Positions 25,370-33,958 of a stretch of 64,000 nucleotides of DNA are shown here, piece after piece. Both the position numbers and the translations under genes were made by a program. Below the pieces are notes generated by a model, which saw only the letters and a program-made list of their open reading frames with translations, was not told the origin of the DNA and did no database searches. The first letter of the stretch is position 1. Each line of letters starts with the position of its first letter. The stretch is taken from positions 55,615 to 119,614 of the forward strand of contig JAPHSX010000032.1 of assembly GCA_026196575.1 (NCBI GenBank), in the 5' to 3' direction. This DNA comes from Gammaproteobacteria bacterium. Its GTDB lineage: Bacteria > Pseudomonadota > Gammaproteobacteria > Thiohalomonadales > Thiohalomonadaceae.

Positions 25370-26320
25370 ATGGTAAAGCGGACATTTTTGCACGCCCTGA
25401 CCTGTTCACTCCTGCTCTTCTGCGCACCGCTCTTCGCGGTGGAGGATATAAACCGCGAACTGCGTGAGGCGGCGATGGTCGGTGATCCCGAGCTGGTTGA
25501 GCAGTTACTGGCCAGGGGGGGGAATCCCAACTCGGCGACGCGCTTCGGCAAATCGGCGCTGATGTTTGCCGCCGAGGAGGGCAATGACGAGGTGGTGATG
25601 CGCCTGTTGGAGCGGGGGGCGGATGTCAATGGCAAGAGCGTGGCCGGTTGCACCGCCCTCACCTTTGCCGCCGAGGGGGGCTACGGTGAACTGGCCGCCC
25701 TGTTGCTGGAGCACGGGGCGAAGAGTCAGGTGAAGACACGCACCGGTTGGGATGCCTTGATGATTGCGACACGCTACAACCATCTGCAGGTGATGCGGGT
25801 GTTGCTGGCACACGGCGCCAATGTAAATACCTCGGACAAGGATGGCATGACGGCGCTGATGACGGCGGCGGACAAGGGGTATTTTGAGGCGGTTCAACTG
25901 CTGTTGCAGGCCGGGGCCGATACCTATGTGCGCAACCGCAATGACGCCACGGCGCTGATGATCGCCGCGCAGAACGGGCGTTATCCTATCGTCAAGCTGT
26001 TGCTGCAGCACGGGGCGAGTGTAGAGGCGGTGAGCAGTGACGGCGCGACGGCGCTCTTCTGGGCGGCGGGTGGCGGACATGCGCATACCGCTGAATTGTT
26101 GCTCGATGCGGGCGCGGCAATCAACCATCAAAGTACGGAGGGTGCCACCGCGTTGATGGAGGCGGTGAACGCGGCGCAGGAGAAGGTGGTCGAACTGTTG
26201 TTGAAACGTGGTTCCGATGTGGCGCTGCGCGACAAGTCGGGCAAGAGTGCGCTGGATTATGCACGGCAGGCGGGACGTACGGAGATCGTCCGGTTGCTGG
26301 AGCGGGCCGGCAAAAAATAA
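25370..26320 (+). CDS. Secreted ankyrin-repeat protein
   Basis: A 316-aa protein. A signal peptide (MVKRTFLHALTCSLLLFCAPLFA) ends near residue 23. About eight or nine ankyrin repeats then fill the rest of the protein, with units such as GKSALMFAAEEGNDEVVMRLLERGADVN and GMTALMTAADKGYFEAVQLLLQAGADT. It is probably periplasmic and acts by protein-protein contact. It lies 9 bp after the tetraheme cytochrome gene and 63 bp before fccA, suggesting a structural or assembly role for the cytochrome/flavocytochrome pair. No catalytic residues are visible. Confidence 0.88.
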   Translation: MVKRTFLHALTCSLLLFCAPLFAVEDINRELREAAMVGDPELVEQLLARGGNPNSATRFGKSALMFAAEEGNDEVVMRLLERGADVNGKSVAGCTALTFAAEGGYGELAALLLEHGAKSQVKTRTGWDALMIATRYNHLQVMRVLLAHGANVNTSDKDGMTALMTAADKGYFEAVQLLLQAGADTYVRNRNDATALMIAAQNGRYPIVKLLLQHGASVEAVSSDGATALFWAAGGGHAHTAELLLDAGAAINHQSTEGATALMEAVNAAQEKVVELLLKRGSDVALRDKSGKSALDYARQAGRTEIVRLLERAGKK

Positions 26321-26383
26321 AAAGTTTCAGTGTGCCCCGGCATTGTGGTCGGGGCGCGGTGGGAATCAACCAGAGGAGGCAAT

Positions 26384-26977
26384 ATGAACTACAAAAGAAG
26401 GCTACAAGGCATCATGATCGCCGGTAGCGTCGCGTTGGCCGGTCCGGTCTTTGCCGAGACCCCGAGCGCCGCGATGCTGGGTAATACCTGTGCCGGTTGT
26501 CACGGCACCCACGGCAATAGCCAGGGCCCCGCGACACCCACGATCGCGGGTGTCTCCAGTGAATATTTCATCGATGCGATGATGGGTTATAAAAACGGTG
26601 ATCGTGCCGCCACCATTATGGATCGTATTGCCAAGGGTTATACCGACGAAGAGATCAAGCTGATGGCGGAGTTTTTCTCCACGCAGAAGATGGAACGTCC
26701 AGAGCAAAAGGTCGATGCTGCGCTGGCGAAAAAAGGGATGAAGATGCACGAGAAGTATTGCGAGAAGTGCCACGCCGATGGCGGTCGCTCCACCGAGGAC
26801 GACGCCGGTATGTTGGCGGGCCAGTGGACCCCTTATCTGCACTTCACCATGAGCGACTTTATGAGCGGCAAGCGTGAGATGCCGAAGAAGATGAAGAAGA
26901 AGGTTGAAGAGCTGCAGGCCAAGGGTGGCGATGCCGCCATCGAGGCGTTGATCCACTACTACGGCAGCCAGAAATAA
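26384..26977 (+). CDS. fccA: Diheme cytochrome c subunit of flavocytochrome c sulfide dehydrogenase
   Basis: A 197-aa periplasmic cytochrome. A signal peptide (cleavage after VFA-E, about residue 24) precedes two haem sites, C36-C39-H40 (CAGCHGTHG) and C126-C129-H130 (CEKCH), in two cytochrome-c4-like halves. It has a strong AGGAGG site. It is 11 bp upstream of fccB, the flavoprotein subunit, which is the basis for naming it FccA. It accepts electrons from FAD during sulfide oxidation and passes them to soluble c-type carriers. Confidence 0.9.
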   Translation: MNYKRRLQGIMIAGSVALAGPVFAETPSAAMLGNTCAGCHGTHGNSQGPATPTIAGVSSEYFIDAMMGYKNGDRAATIMDRIAKGYTDEEIKLMAEFFSTQKMERPEQKVDAALAKKGMKMHEKYCEKCHADGGRSTEDDAGMLAGQWTPYLHFTMSDFMSGKREMPKKMKKKVEELQAKGGDAAIEALIHYYGSQK

Positions 26978-26988
26978 GGGGATTCCAG

Positions 26989-28305
26989 ATGAGCAATTTC
27001 AATCGTAGAGATTTTCTCAAGCTGTCGGGTGGTGCTGTCGCGGCCGCCTCCAGTATGAGCTTCAGCAGCTTTGCCATTGGCGGCGCCAGCAAGAAGGTGG
27101 TGATCGTCGGTGGCGGTATCGGTGGTGCCACCGCCGCGAAGTATATCCGCATGGCGGACGCCTCCATCGAGGTGACGGTGATTGAGCCCAATGCCAACTA
27201 CCACACCTGCTTTATGAGCAATGAGGTGATTGGCGGCGAGCGCACTATTGACTCCATTCGCTTCGGCTATAAGGGGCTGCAGGCCCATGGTGTGAACGTG
27301 GTGCAGGACAGCGTTACCGCTATCGATGCCGCCGCCCGCACCGTGAAGACCGCCGGTGGCAAGAGCTTTGCCTATGACCGCTGCATCGTCTCGCCGGGTG
27401 TCGATTTCCGCTGGGATACCATCGAGGGTTATGACGAGACGGTCGCCGAGACCATCCCCCACGCCTGGAAGGCGGGTTCCCAGACCGTCACCCTGCGCAA
27501 GCAGCTGGAGGCGATGAAGGATGGTGGCACGGTCTGTATTGCGCCGCCGCCCAACCCCTTCCGTTGTCCCCCTGGGCCCTACGAGCGTGCCTCGCTGATC
27601 GCCAACTACCTGAAGCACCACAAGCCGAAGTCGAAGCTGATTATCCTTGACCCGAAGCCAAAATTCTCAAAGATGGGGCTGTTCACCGCCGGTTGGGAGA
27701 AGTACTACGGCTTCAAAAGTGATAACGCGCTGATCGAGTGGCACGGTACCCCCGAGGGTTCCAAGGACAACGTCCTGCAGTCGCTGGATGCCAAGAGCCG
27801 TACCGTAAAGACCGAGTTTAACGAGGTCACCGCCGATGTGCTCAACGTGATCCCGGCGCAAAAGGCGGGCAAGATCGCCTTTGCCGCGGGGCTGACCAAT
27901 GATAGTGGATGGTGTCCGGTGGATCTGAAGACCTTCGAGTCAACGATCCACAAGAATATCCACGTTATCGGTGATGCGGCGATTCAGGCGCCGATGCCCA
28001 AGTCGGGCTATGCCGCCAACTCCCAGGCCAAGGTTTGCGCCGTGGCGGTGGTCTCTCTGCTCAACGAGATGGCGATGCCGCAGCCCTCCTACGTCAACAC
28101 CTGCTACTCCATTATCGCCCCCGGTGACGGGATCTCAGTGGCGGCGGTCTATCGCTACAACAACGAGACCGGCAAGATTGAGGGCGTAAAGGGTGCGGGT
28201 GGCCTCACCCCGGGCTACGACAAGAGCACCATGGAGATGCGTGCCCGTGAAGAGCAGTACGCCCACTCCTGGTTCAAAAACATCACCCACGATGTTTTTG
28301 GCTGA
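26989..28305 (+). CDS. fccB: Flavocytochrome c sulfide dehydrogenase, FAD subunit
   Basis: A 438-aa flavoprotein exported folded by Tat: [11 protein letters not shown] at residues 5-15. The FAD Rossmann motif [14 protein letters not shown] spans about 37-50. C74 in [11 protein letters not shown] matches the family position for covalent 8-S-cysteinyl FAD. C193 ([12 protein letters not shown]) and C309 (GWCPVD) match the redox-active disulfide that handles sulfide. It oxidises sulfide to sulfane sulfur in the periplasm with FccA as electron acceptor. A bidirectional terminator follows. Confidence 0.93.
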   Translation: MSNFNRRDFLKLSGGAVAAASSMSFSSFAIGGASKKVVIVGGGIGGATAAKYIRMADASIEVTVIEPNANYHTCFMSNEVIGGERTIDSIRFGYKGLQAHGVNVVQDSVTAIDAAARTVKTAGGKSFAYDRCIVSPGVDFRWDTIEGYDETVAETIPHAWKAGSQTVTLRKQLEAMKDGGTVCIAPPPNPFRCPPGPYERASLIANYLKHHKPKSKLIILDPKPKFSKMGLFTAGWEKYYGFKSDNALIEWHGTPEGSKDNVLQSLDAKSRTVKTEFNEVTADVLNVIPAQKAGKIAFAAGLTNDSGWCPVDLKTFESTIHKNIHVIGDAAIQAPMPKSGYAANSQAKVCAVAVVSLLNEMAMPQPSYVNTCYSIIAPGDGISVAAVYRYNNETGKIEGVKGAGGLTPGYDKSTMEMRAREEQYAHSWFKNITHDVFG

Positions 28306-28325
28306 TAGTGATGGCCATGTAGCGT

Positions 28326-28356
28326 AAAAATGGGGGCCTCTGGCCCCCATTTTTAT
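28326..28356. terminator. Bidirectional rho-independent terminator
   Basis: AAAAATGGGGGCC-TCT-GGCCCCCATTTTT is a stem of GC and AT pairs with A and T runs on both sides. It lies between fccB and the convergent PCuAC gene and can end transcription from either direction. Confidence 0.9.
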
Positions 28357-28377
28357 TGATAAGGACTTTTCCCTTCC

Positions 28378-28887
28378 TTAGTGTTGCATCGGATGATGGG
28401 TCGCTGGCTGGTGCCCCATCGATTGGGTGACCGCCTGTACCGGGGCGTTGATCTCCTGCATGCTGCCGTCGGCAAATTTCAGGGTGAGCGCAACGTTCAT
28501 CCCCGGTGTCAGCTGCTGCTGCAGACCGATCAGCATGATGTGCAGGCCACCCGGCTGGAGTACTGCCTCGCCCTTGGCGGGGAGTTCAATCTGCTTGATC
28601 TGACGCATCTTCATCATGCCGTTATCCATAATGTGGGTATGGAGCTCGACGACGCGGGCGGCGGGGCTGCTGGCGGCAACCACGGCGTTGGCCTTGTCGC
28701 TGTGGTTACGCAGGGTCATGAAGGCGGCGCTGTTGGGTTGACCTGGGGGAACGGCGCGCACATAGGGCTGTTCCACCTGAATGGCGTCAGATGCCATGGC
28801 GTGCATACCGTCATGGGATTGGGCAAAGGCGGCGCCACTGGCCAGCAGGGTGGTGGTCAGGGTGAGGTGGCGTAGTAGTGTTTTCAT
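28378..28887 (-). CDS. PCu(A)C-type periplasmic copper chaperone
   Basis: A 169-aa protein with a signal peptide (cleavage near AFAQ-S). The PCu(A)C copper site is visible as ELHTHIMDNGMMKMRQI and GGLHIMLIGL, the H-x(n)-M-x(n)-H-x-M pattern that binds Cu(I). An N-terminal and a C-terminal His/Met-rich tail (HQPATHHPMQH) add possible metal ligands. It delivers copper to cytochrome oxidase CuA/CuB sites in other bacteria. It is the last gene of an operon with sco and a membrane protein. Confidence 0.92.
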   Translation of the reverse strand: MKTLLRHLTLTTTLLASGAAFAQSHDGMHAMASDAIQVEQPYVRAVPPGQPNSAAFMTLRNHSDKANAVVAASSPAARVVELHTHIMDNGMMKMRQIKQIELPAKGEAVLQPGGLHIMLIGLQQQLTPGMNVALTLKFADGSMQEINAPVQAVTQSMGHQPATHHPMQH

Positions 28888-28923
28888 GTTGTCTCCTTGA
28901 TGCAGAGGTTGGGGTGAACGGGG

Positions 28924-29535
28924 TTATTGTTGCATGATCAACAGTGGCCGGATCGCCTGCAGAATGGTGGCCGGTGAGGCGCCGTGAGGCAGGGTGGCGA
29001 CGATCTCACCCTGTGGGTCAATCACGTGGGTGGCCGATGAGTGATCGACGCTGTAGCCGAGTGCCGTGTCGCCCTCCGCACGCTGATAGATGGCACCGTA
29101 ACGCGCGGCCACCTCCGCCACCTCGGCATCGCTGCCGGTTATGCCGCTGATGTTGGGGTGAAAGTGACGGCTGTATTCCGCCAGCCGCTCGGGAGTGTCA
29201 CGCTGTGGGTCGACGCTGATAAAGAGTCCGCGCACCCGCGCCAGCTCCTCCTTCGCCAGCTGCGAGAGGGCGAGACTCATCAACCCCAGCGAGGTGGGGC
29301 AGATATCGGGACAGGAGGTGTAACCGAAATAGAGCAGCACCACCTTGCCGCGATAGTCGCTGAGCGAGACCGGCCCCGTCGCCCCCTGCAGGGTGAAATT
29401 GCCACCGGCGGGAGACGGTGACAGGCGGTTGTCGTCGTTATCGGGGTGCCAGAAGAGGAGAACAGCGAGCAGCAGTAGAGCAATCACGGCCAGGCTGATG
29501 AGCGGTACGATTTTCTTTTGTGTCAGTCGTGTCAT
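28924..29535 (-). CDS. SCO1/SenC family copper/thiol protein
   Basis: A 203-aa membrane-anchored thioredoxin-fold protein. A TM anchor (about 9-28) is followed by the copper-binding pair in YTSCPDICPTSLG (CxxxC) and a distal His in YSVDHSSATHVID. SCO proteins assemble the CuA site of cytochrome c oxidase or act as thiol reductases. It is flanked by PCuAC and a membrane-anchored protein; no oxidase structural genes are in the window. Confidence 0.93.
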   Translation of the reverse strand: MTRLTQKKIVPLISLAVIALLLLAVLLFWHPDNDDNRLSPSPAGGNFTLQGATGPVSLSDYRGKVVLLYFGYTSCPDICPTSLGLMSLALSQLAKEELARVRGLFISVDPQRDTPERLAEYSRHFHPNISGITGSDAEVAEVAARYGAIYQRAEGDTALGYSVDHSSATHVIDPQGEIVATLPHGASPATILQAIRPLLIMQQ

Positions 29536-29558
29536 TGATAGTTGTCAGGCAGCGAGAG

Positions 29559-30062
29559 TTAGGGGCGCACACTTTCGAAGCGGAAGGGGAAGGCGATGCG
29601 CCCCTGTGGGGTGGCGACTATTACATCGGCGATCCACACCATCGAGTTGCGCACGCAGACCGGTAATATCGCCTCAGTACCGAAGCGCCCCGCCCCCTGC
29701 GGGGTCAGGATGAACTGGTTGAGCCCCATGTTCATGGTCTCGCCGCGAAAGTGAACCTCGACGCCGCGCGCCTCGATTCCCTCAAGCTGCAGTGACAGTT
29801 GCAATGGCGTGGTCGCGACGATCGGCTGCGGTGTGATGGCAAAGCTTGCTGTGCGGCCATCGGGCAACGCGGCGCTGCATTGGCGGGTGTCGAGCATGCA
29901 GGAGGGGTCGAGCGGGGCGGTGGCAATGAGGGTGTCGAGGGTCATCTGCCGATATTTGTAACCGGCAACGGCAATCAGGATCAGCAACAGCAGGGCAACG
30001 ATACTCCAGAGAAGCGGATGGCCGCTCTGTGTCGTTGGCGAGGTTTCTGTTGGATTACTCAT
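29559..30062 (-). CDS. Membrane-anchored periplasmic protein, Sco-associated
   Basis: A 167-aa protein of unknown family. One N-terminal TM helix (about 18-36) is followed by a beta-rich domain with a Cys pair (CMLDTRQC, about 55-62), the segment FRGETMNMGLNQF and a later Cys in LPVCVRNSMVW. The layout and Met residues recall FixH/YtkA-like periplasmic domains, but I cannot assign it. It is first in the operon ahead of sco and PCuAC, so a role in copper delivery or oxidase assembly is plausible. Confidence 0.75.
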   Translation of the reverse strand: MSNPTETSPTTQSGHPLLWSIVALLLLILIAVAGYKYRQMTLDTLIATAPLDPSCMLDTRQCSAALPDGRTASFAITPQPIVATTPLQLSLQLEGIEARGVEVHFRGETMNMGLNQFILTPQGAGRFGTEAILPVCVRNSMVWIADVIVATPQGRIAFPFRFESVRP

Positions 30063-30163
30063 TGTTGGTTCACTCTCTGCGACTCTTGGTGAGGGGGCAC
30101 CTTTGCTGGCGTGTCAGGATATCATGGGCCGCGGGCCAGGCCCAAAGTGGCGGGCCTGGATGA

Positions 30164-30511
30164 TTAGGGTGCCAGGTGTTTATCGATAAACTTGCGGATC
30201 TCCGGGGCAGAACGGGCGCCGCCAAAACGGTCAACCTCTTCGCCGTTGATAAAGAGCATGATGGTGGGAAAACCGCGCAGTTTGTAGTGACCGGCCAGCT
30301 TCATATTTTCATCGGCATCGATCTTGGCCAACAATACCCGCCCCTCGTACTCCGGGATCACCTTGGCCAGTACCGGGGCGATCACCCGGCAGGGGCTGCA
30401 CCAGTCGGCCCAAAAATCGACCACTACCGGTTGTTGGTGGGAGGCCTGGATAACCTGTTCGGCAAACTGTTCGCCGTCGATATCGAAGATGTAGGGTGAG
30501 GGGTGTGACAT
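30164..30511 (-). CDS. Thioredoxin-family protein
   Basis: A 115-aa cytoplasmic thioredoxin. The active site is WADWCSPC (C38/C41), with Ser in place of the usual Gly of WCGPC. Conserved later elements are KIDADENMKLAGHYKLRGFPTIMLFINGEEV and the cis-Pro in FPT. There is no signal peptide with the start MSHPSPYIFDID; the longer frame from 30628 lacks support. The main trxA is usually WCGPC and next to rho, so this is probably a paralogue of Trx2/CnoX-like type. Confidence 0.88.
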   Translation of the reverse strand: MSHPSPYIFDIDGEQFAEQVIQASHQQPVVVDFWADWCSPCRVIAPVLAKVIPEYEGRVLLAKIDADENMKLAGHYKLRGFPTIMLFINGEEVDRFGGARSAPEIRKFIDKHLAP

Positions 30512-30744
30512 AGTTTTTCCGCATGGTGGCTGGCCCAGCATTTTGCTTGCGCGGGGCCATTTTTTCAAGGGTGGCGACGTCGAGTTATGCCTCGTTACCA
30601 CATGCCCCAGGCCGCTTGCTGAGTGCATTGATTGGCTGCCATATCCGCTGGTTTGGTGTTGCTACAGCAAAGCGCCTACAATCAGCGCTGGTACCAGTGC
30701 TGCGCCGTTGGCAGACCATCAATAACAGAAAAAAGGGGATTCTG

Positions 30745-31128
30745 ATGAACCTGGAAAAGGTGATCTTCGGCTTTTTTATCGTCTTGGCTTTAACCCTGAA
30801 CTTCGGTTTTTTTGTCGGTGATATGGATAATCCGGCCCATCACAATGTCTATGAACTGTTCGCGGTGATTGTCGTCAATCTCATCGCCACCGTGCTCAAA
30901 TTCGGCGATCGCACCCAAATGGGGGCGGTGCTGCTGGCCACCTCGCTGGTGGCGGATCTGCAGCTCATCGCCGCCGCCCTCGTCTGGGGCTATGCCGAGC
31001 AGATCGCCAGCACCGGTATGGCCCCCTCGGTGATGGCCAGTATCGTCTCCCTCTCCGGCGGGGCGTTGCTGGCCAATATCACCTCGGTGGTTCTATTGAT
31101 CATCGAGACGGTCAATCTGCGCCGCTAA
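30745..31128 (+). CDS. Small four-helix membrane protein (DUF6394-like)
   Basis: A 127-aa inner-membrane protein with about four hydrophobic helices and very few charges. It begins MNLEKVIFGFFIVLALTLNFGF after a good AAAAGGGG site. I associate it tentatively with DUF6394. It lies 14 bp before the K+ channel gene and is probably co-translated with it, which suggests an accessory subunit or a shared role in ion balance. The long upstream in-frame extension is not credible. Confidence 0.8.
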   Translation: MNLEKVIFGFFIVLALTLNFGFFVGDMDNPAHHNVYELFAVIVVNLIATVLKFGDRTQMGAVLLATSLVADLQLIAAALVWGYAEQIASTGMAPSVMASIVSLSGGALLANITSVVLLIIETVNLRR

Positions 31129-31142
31129 CGGCGGGCGGGCGC

Positions 31143-32858
31143 ATGGAGAAGAACCGGGCGATGCATCAGGTGATCTTCCTTATCCTGCGGCGCATGCGCG
31201 CCCCGCTGGTGGTGCTGATCGTCGTCTATGCCATCTCCATCCTCGGGCTGGTGCTGATCCCCGGTGTCGATGATGCGGGGCAGCCGTGGCGGATGGGTTT
31301 CTTCCATGCCTTCTACTTTGTCAGTTACATGGCGACCACCATTGGTTTCGGTGAGATCCCCTACGCCTTTAATGATGTGCAACGGTTGTGGACGGTGGTG
31401 TCGATCTACCTTACGGTGATCGGCTGGCTCTATGCCATCGGCAAGATCCTCTCGCTGATTCAGGATCCCGCCTTCAAGCAGGCGGTGGTGGAGCAATCCT
31501 TCACCCGCGGCGTACGCCACATGGTCGAACCCTTCTATATCGTCTGTGGCTATGGCGATACCGGCAGTTTGCTGGTGCGATCGATGGTGCGGCGCAACAT
31601 GCGGGCGGTGGTGGTCGATATTGATCCTGCGCGCATCAACGAGCTGGAGCTGGAGGATCTCGGCCTCTCTGTGCCGGGGCTCTGTGCCGATGCCGCGCTC
31701 TCGCTCACCCTGAAGGAGGCGGGACTGCTGCACAAACACTGCGTGGGGGTGGTGGCGTTGACCGACAGTGATGCGGTTAATCTCAAGATCGCCATCACCA
31801 CCAAGCTGCTCCACCCGGGGATAAAGGTGATCTGCCGTGCCGAGACCCACGATGCCGAGGCCAACATGGCCTCCTTTGGTACCGACCGCATTATCAATCC
31901 CTATGACACCTTTGCCCACCGCCTGGCGTTGGCACTGCACTCGCCCGGCACCCATCTGCTCTACGAGTGGCTCACCGGGGTGCCGGAAAGTGAGTTGCCG
32001 ACACCGCCCTATCCGCCGCATGGCACCTGGGTGCTGTGCGGTTATGGACGGTTTGGCAAGGCGGTGAAGGCCAATCTCGATCAGGAGGGGGTGAAGACGG
32101 TGATCATAGAGGTCGACCCCGATGGGACCGGTTGCCGTGACTTCTGCGTGGTGGGGCGTGGCACCGAGGCGCAGACTCTCAGCGCGGCCGGGATTGAACA
32201 GGCGGTGGGTATCGTTGCCGGTACCGATGATGATGCCAACAACCTCTCCATTGTGATGACCGCCGCGCAGCTCAACCCCGATCTTTTCATGGTGGCGCGG
32301 CAGAACAAGTGCGACAACAACGATGTCTTTCAGGCGGCGCTGCTCGATCTGGTGATGCAGCGCAGCGAGATCATCGCCCGTGACCTGTTGGCGCTGCTCA
32401 CCACCCCGCTGCTCGATCTGTTTTTGCGCCAGATCCTCAACGAGAGCAATGAGTGGGCCAACGAGCAGGTGAGCCGCCTGAGTGCCGTCACCGGTGAGCG
32501 GGTGCCCGATGTCTGGTCGTTTCATGTGAATGAGGTGGATGCCCCGGCGCTGGTGGCTGCACTGGCTGCGGGTCGTCGCGTGTTGCTGGGTGAGGTGCAG
32601 CGCGATCCGCGTGAGCGCGAGCATAAACTCGCCTGTCTGCCGCTGCTGCTACGGCGAAAGAATCGGGAGTCGCTGCTCTTTCCCGCCGACGAGGTGGCGG
32701 TCGAGCTGGGGGATGAGCTGCTCTTTGCCGGCAGGCACTGGATGATGGAGCGGATGAAGTGGTCGCTGCAAAACCGCAATGCTCTGCGTTATGTGCAGAG
32801 CGGCGAAGAGCATGCCAACAGTTATCTCTGGCGCTGGCTCTTCGGCAAACGGCTCTGA
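31143..32858 (+). CDS. Potassium channel with two RCK/TrkA-N domains
   Basis: A 571-aa protein. Two TM helices flank a pore loop with filter TTIGFGE (65-71), which conforms to the K+ signature TxGFGx. Two Rossmann RCK modules follow: YIVCGYGDTGSLLVRSM (about 132-148) and WVLCGYGRFGKAVKANL (about 298-314), each with its nucleotide-binding acidic residue (VDIDPARI, IEVDPDG). A C-terminal region is TrkA-C-like. It works at the inner membrane, gated by nucleotides or ions. Its partner is the small membrane protein just upstream. Confidence 0.92.
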   Translation: MEKNRAMHQVIFLILRRMRAPLVVLIVVYAISILGLVLIPGVDDAGQPWRMGFFHAFYFVSYMATTIGFGEIPYAFNDVQRLWTVVSIYLTVIGWLYAIGKILSLIQDPAFKQAVVEQSFTRGVRHMVEPFYIVCGYGDTGSLLVRSMVRRNMRAVVVDIDPARINELELEDLGLSVPGLCADAALSLTLKEAGLLHKHCVGVVALTDSDAVNLKIAITTKLLHPGIKVICRAETHDAEANMASFGTDRIINPYDTFAHRLALALHSPGTHLLYEWLTGVPESELPTPPYPPHGTWVLCGYGRFGKAVKANLDQEGVKTVIIEVDPDGTGCRDFCVVGRGTEAQTLSAAGIEQAVGIVAGTDDDANNLSIVMTAAQLNPDLFMVARQNKCDNNDVFQAALLDLVMQRSEIIARDLLALLTTPLLDLFLRQILNESNEWANEQVSRLSAVTGERVPDVWSFHVNEVDAPALVAALAAGRRVLLGEVQRDPREREHKLACLPLLLRRKNRESLLFPADEVAVELGDELLFAGRHWMMERMKWSLQNRNALRYVQSGEEHANSYLWRWLFGKRL

Positions 32859-32877
32859 GCAGGTGGCGCGAAAGGGA

Positions 32878-33393
32878 TCAGTAACTCGGCATGTAGAGCG
32901 GATAGAGCGTCTTCTCCTCCTTCTGGATACGCTCGACCAGCACCTTGCCGATGGTGGCAAAATCGGTGGCAAAGTGGGCAGCCAGATCGTCATCCACGCC
33001 GATAGCCTCATACTTTCGTAAAAAGCCCAGTGCCACCTTGGCAATATCGTCCATCTCCTTGCGGAAGCCGTGAATCAGATCATGACTGCTGGCGTCATTG
33101 GCAAGGGAGTGGTCCAGGTAGATATAGAGCCGGACGTTTTCGGTCAGCAGGTGGGCGTTCAGATTGCCCCTGAAGGTGGTGAGCATGGAGGAGACATCGG
33201 CATACCGCTTCTCCGTAAAGGCGTTGTTGATCTCGCCATAGAGGGCCAGAAGATTCTGATGGTCGCTCTGGAGGGAGGCGATGAGATCGGGTGAGTAGTG
33301 GATCTGCGTACCCGGGGCGGTGTGCGCGTTCTCTTCTGTCTTGGTAGGGGTGGCTGCATGGCGGTCGGCTTTTTTCTTGAAGAAACCAAACAT
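32878..33393 (-). CDS. Hemerythrin-domain protein
   Basis: A 171-aa helical protein. His/Glu positions typical of hemerythrin-like four-helix bundles are visible: SDHQNLLALYGEI, NAHLLTENVRLYIYLDHSL, SHDLIHGFRKEMDDI and RIQKEEKTLYPLY. These would bind a di-iron centre sensing O2, NO or redox state. The start MFGFFKKK (33393) has GAGGT upstream; an earlier ATG at 33447 lacks support. The N-terminal 40 residues are low complexity. It stands alone between the channel and the divergent hydrogenase operon. Confidence 0.82.
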   Translation of the reverse strand: MFGFFKKKADRHAATPTKTEENAHTAPGTQIHYSPDLIASLQSDHQNLLALYGEINNAFTEKRYADVSSMLTTFRGNLNAHLLTENVRLYIYLDHSLANDASSHDLIHGFRKEMDDIAKVALGFLRKYEAIGVDDDLAAHFATDFATIGKVLVERIQKEEKTLYPLYMPSY

Positions 33394-33526
33394 GATGACG
33401 TATACCTCGCGGTAGGTGGTGTGTTCCGATGGGTTTTCATTATCCACGTTTCTGCTTGATGTACAACAAGGAGTGCCGCCCGGGCCCTTCCGGTTTCATT
33501 GGTTATACTGGAGGCATATTTTCGTG

Positions 33527-33958
33527 ATGGCGGACGCCGGTGATGACAGGACGATGAGTGGCTGGGGTGAGTCGGCGCGCGGCGCGGCGGGTCGCAGGCT
33601 GTTGCATGAACTGGTGGAGCGGTTGGGCCGGCTGATCGAGGCCGATGAGCCGAGCCATTTCGATCTGACGGCGATGGAGCTGGGCGAGGCGGACCATGCG
33701 CTGCTGCGCGATACCCTGGGAGAGGGGGAGATCATGGCGGAGGTGAGCAATTTTGGCCGTGTCAGCGTGATGGAAAGTGGTTACGCCGGGATTTGGTGGG
33801 TGACCCATCTGGATGAGGAGGAACAGGTGTTGTCGGAGTTTCTGGAGGTGAGCTACTGCCCTGAGGTGTTGATCGCCGAGATGGAGACGGTGGCGGATGG
33901 TCTCAATGCGCTGAAGGCGCGGCTGTTCGAGATGGAGATGGCGCGCAAGCGTGTGTAA
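33527..33958 (+). CDS. HupH C-terminal-like hydrogenase expression protein
   Basis: A 143-aa protein. The core EGEIMAEVSNFGRVSVMESGYAGIWWVTHLDEEEQVLSEFLEVSYCPEVL resembles the HupH C-terminal domain (PF04809), normally part of the HupH/HyaF family of [NiFe] hydrogenase assembly proteins. It overlaps the next gene by one base (TAATG) and opens the hydrogenase operon, which supports the assignment. The start is uncertain (GTG 33524 or ATG 33554 are alternatives). It is a standalone domain rather than full-length HupH. Confidence 0.75.
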   Translation: MADAGDDRTMSGWGESARGAAGRRLLHELVERLGRLIEADEPSHFDLTAMELGEADHALLRDTLGEGEIMAEVSNFGRVSVMESGYAGIWWVTHLDEEEQVLSEFLEVSYCPEVLIAEMETVADGLNALKARLFEMEMARKRV

